From positions 53,927,768 to 53,991,767 of the forward strand of contig CM067360.1 in assembly GCA_034401795.1 (NCBI GenBank): a DNA stretch of 64,000 nt, read 5' to 3'. Source of the stretch: Chaetoderma sp. LZ-2023a (lineage: Eukaryota; Mollusca; Caudofoveata; Chaetodermatida; Chaetodermatidae). The position numbers and the translations under genes are program-made. The stretch's first letter is position 1; each line of letters starts with the position of its first letter. A model generated the notes under the pieces. That model saw only the letters and a program-made list of their open reading frames with translations. It made no database searches and was not told where the DNA came from. Positions 62,736 through 64,000 of the stretch are shown here, piece after piece.

Positions 62736-63315
62736 ATATTTATGCAGAGGTTTATGTTTGTAAATAGTTTGCCTCCTCTGCTATTTTCAAATATCACATT
62801 TGTTGGTAGGGTATCCCTACTATTAGCTGGTACACTTCTCTTCATCCAGTGGGGGAAGAGATGAGTGCCGCGTCCAAGACATCAGAGGTCAGTAGTTATG
62901 ACCATTTTTTGATTTTCTGTCTTGGTGATGGTGTCATTTTATTTTTTAATATGGTGATGGTTAATGTCTCTTAATTGTGGTGTTTCAGAGAGTTTTTGAA
63001 ATAGAAGCATTTCTTCTTTTTCCAATGTCTAGTAATACTTTCATTAAGTATTAGAGAATGTGCTAGTCATCTAAAGCAGCGTTTTTTCCTAAACCTTCCT
63101 CAGAAAGAGGGGGGGGAGCGCATTTGCCTTTTGATCAATCTCTCTTCATCGGTCGATTATCCGATGCAAAATTCTATTCCTGGTTGTGGTTTCAGTCACA
63201 ATTTCAGATGTTTTAAATCTCTTGAGAATTCAAAGAGCCTAGCCTCTTCGAGGGTGTGCGGGTTTTCAGGACCTTGCCTCCCTCCCACCAAAATTTACTT
63301 TCAAATTCTGGTTTT
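62736..63315 (+). other. DIRS D 3' non-coding part with mini-exon-like segment
   Basis: A segment between acceptor-like CTTCATCCAG (ends 62850) and donor GTCAGT (about 62889) contains ATGAGTGCCGCGTCC, similar to the segment of DIRS C. A short G-run lies at 63109-63117. Confidence 0.5.
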
Positions 63316-63417
63316 TATCAAGAGTGTTAGGGAGGTAAGTATGTTCTCATGATGTGAAATAAGTAAATTTGGCAAATTTCTTTTTCACGAGTGAGATGAC
63401 ATACTTACCTCCCTAAC
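63316..63417. repeat. DIRS D internal complementary region
   Basis: Complement of the left end, about 25 bp found at neither end, then complement of the right end, so the outermost bases of one or both ends may be lost in this copy. Confidence 0.85.
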
Positions 63418-63481
63418 GGGATCCTGGCCTCACCACCCCACGGAGGCCTGGTCCTTTGGCTATTGAATAGTTGCTTCTATG

Positions 63482-63662
63482 TCAGCCAATATTTAGTAAC
63501 GGAAGTACCGGTGTGCGCATGCGCAGAGGGTGGTGTTTGTCATGTGCATGAGTGTGTACTTCCACCTGCCCATTAGGGGCACCTAACTTTTTATAATTCT
63601 GAATATTATTGAAATTAGAGCCGATATATTAGTATATCAAGAGTGTTAGGGAGGTAAGTATG
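63482..63662. repeat. DIRS D right inverted terminal repeat
   Basis: Complement of 56555-56736; core GGTAAGTAT at 63653-63661. Confidence 0.92.
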
Positions 63663-63683
63663 TCATCTCACTCGTGAAAAACT

Positions 63684-63730
63684 TAGTGTGTGTGTGTGTG
63701 CGTGTGTGTGTGTGTGCATGCGTGCGTGTA
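63684..63730. repeat. (TG)n microsatellite
   Basis: Imperfect TG/CG repeat directly after DIRS D. Confidence 0.9.
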
Positions 63731-64000
63731 TCTGTCTGTGTTGGTCTGTGACTGTGTCCAGAGCTGTATCTAAAAACTACTGAGCTGATGTTGCTCAAAA
63801 TTTAACACAGCGCAGGAACTTACGGTGCATTAATATTTCCGGACTTGGGCCATGATCCGGATAAGAGAACCCAGATCTGGATCAGATGAAATTCTGGCTT
63901 TGTGAATATCTCACAAACTACTGGTCTGATTTGGCTCTAATTCTAACACAAGAAAGGGTGTGACCATACACTAGGATTCCACAGCTGTTGTCGTGATCCA
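63731..64000. repeat. Degenerate repeat, window edge
   Basis: Two similar segments ('AAACTACTGAGCTGATGTTGCTC...TAACACAG' near 63773 and 'AAACTACTGGTCTGATTTGGCTC...TAACACAAG' near 63916) about 143 bp apart suggest a degenerate tandem repeat, probably of the same broad kind as the arrays at 41720 and 46804. No exon found here. Confidence 0.5.

Larger units (their letters stand above)
56539..63681 (+). mobile_element. DIRS element D, in intron 4 of the C1orf43-like gene
   Basis: 7.1 kb. Inverted terminal repeats 56555-56736 and 63482-63662 (CATACTTACCTCCCTAAC... and complement). Internal complementary region 63316-63417. Parts: Cys/His module 57786-57881, gag 57926-59800, RT 59900-60847, RNase H and following domain 60878-61700, tyrosine recombinase about 61740-62735. 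Starts 169 bp after exon 4, same strand as the gene. Related to DIRS C along its length. Several breaks (about five). Confidence 0.92.

Noticed and set aside
63684-64000. Possible exon 5 of the C1orf43-like gene
   Set aside because: No acceptor plus reading frame matching the next family block (after ...DAFSTI) was found; the sequence is a microsatellite and a degenerate repeat.

Overview
The window looks like nuclear DNA of a marine invertebrate, most probably a mollusc. The tandem 'ACCAAATTTGGT... GCTCCGCCCC' units, the 'TTAGCTCACCTGG' repeats, the Polinton, the DIRS retrotransposons and the tRNA-derived SINEs are all typical of bivalve and gastropod genomes. No prokaryotic operon structure is present. 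The species cannot be named from the sequence alone.

Layout. 1-7590 is one end of a decayed Polinton/Maverick, with packaging ATPase, capsid-like gene, retroviral-type integrase, a fragment of protein-primed DNA polymerase B and several small genes. At least four of its genes share an AT-rich promoter-like motif. 8770-20510 (minus strand) is an old LINE split by a young LTR retrotransposon at 10770-20340. That element has 195-bp LTRs differing at one base, a 4-bp target duplication, a tRNA-Leu primer site and a purine tract. Besides Ty3/Gypsy gag-pol it carries a helix-hairpin-helix domain at the Gag N-terminus and a separate upstream ORF resembling an SGNH hydrolase. 21327-34010 is a DIRS element (A) with a second DIRS element (B, 25068-31064) inserted in it. 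34080-39090 is a non-autonomous hAT element with an 8-bp target duplication. It contains a Tc1-type element with a near-complete transposase and a second small hAT element. 39091-44540 holds LINE and SINE fragments, a tandem array and a MITE-like insertion.

The only clear host gene is on the plus strand from about 44.5 kb onward: a homolog of C1orf43/NICE-3. Four coding exons (45546-45602, 46473-46574, 54456-54567, 56313-56369) have proper splice sites and matching phases, and a 5' non-coding exon is likely near 44550-44596. The gene runs off the right edge. Introns 2 and 4 are each swollen by one DIRS element (C, 48065-54199; D, 56539-63681), both in the gene's own orientation.

The four DIRS copies allow comparison. 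All have inverted terminal repeats plus an internal complementary region, the DIRS-1 layout. All share a terminal core GGTRAGTAT. All have, at exactly the same 96-nt length, a Cys/His module (C-x2-C-x10-H-x-C-x2-C-x2-C-x5-C-x2-C) just after a splice-acceptor-like site upstream of gag. A 207-bp stretch of B's tyrosine recombinase gene recurs, base for base as far as I can read, inside A's gag region. The strongest candidates for something undescribed are the LTR element's two extra protein modules and the DIRS Cys/His module.
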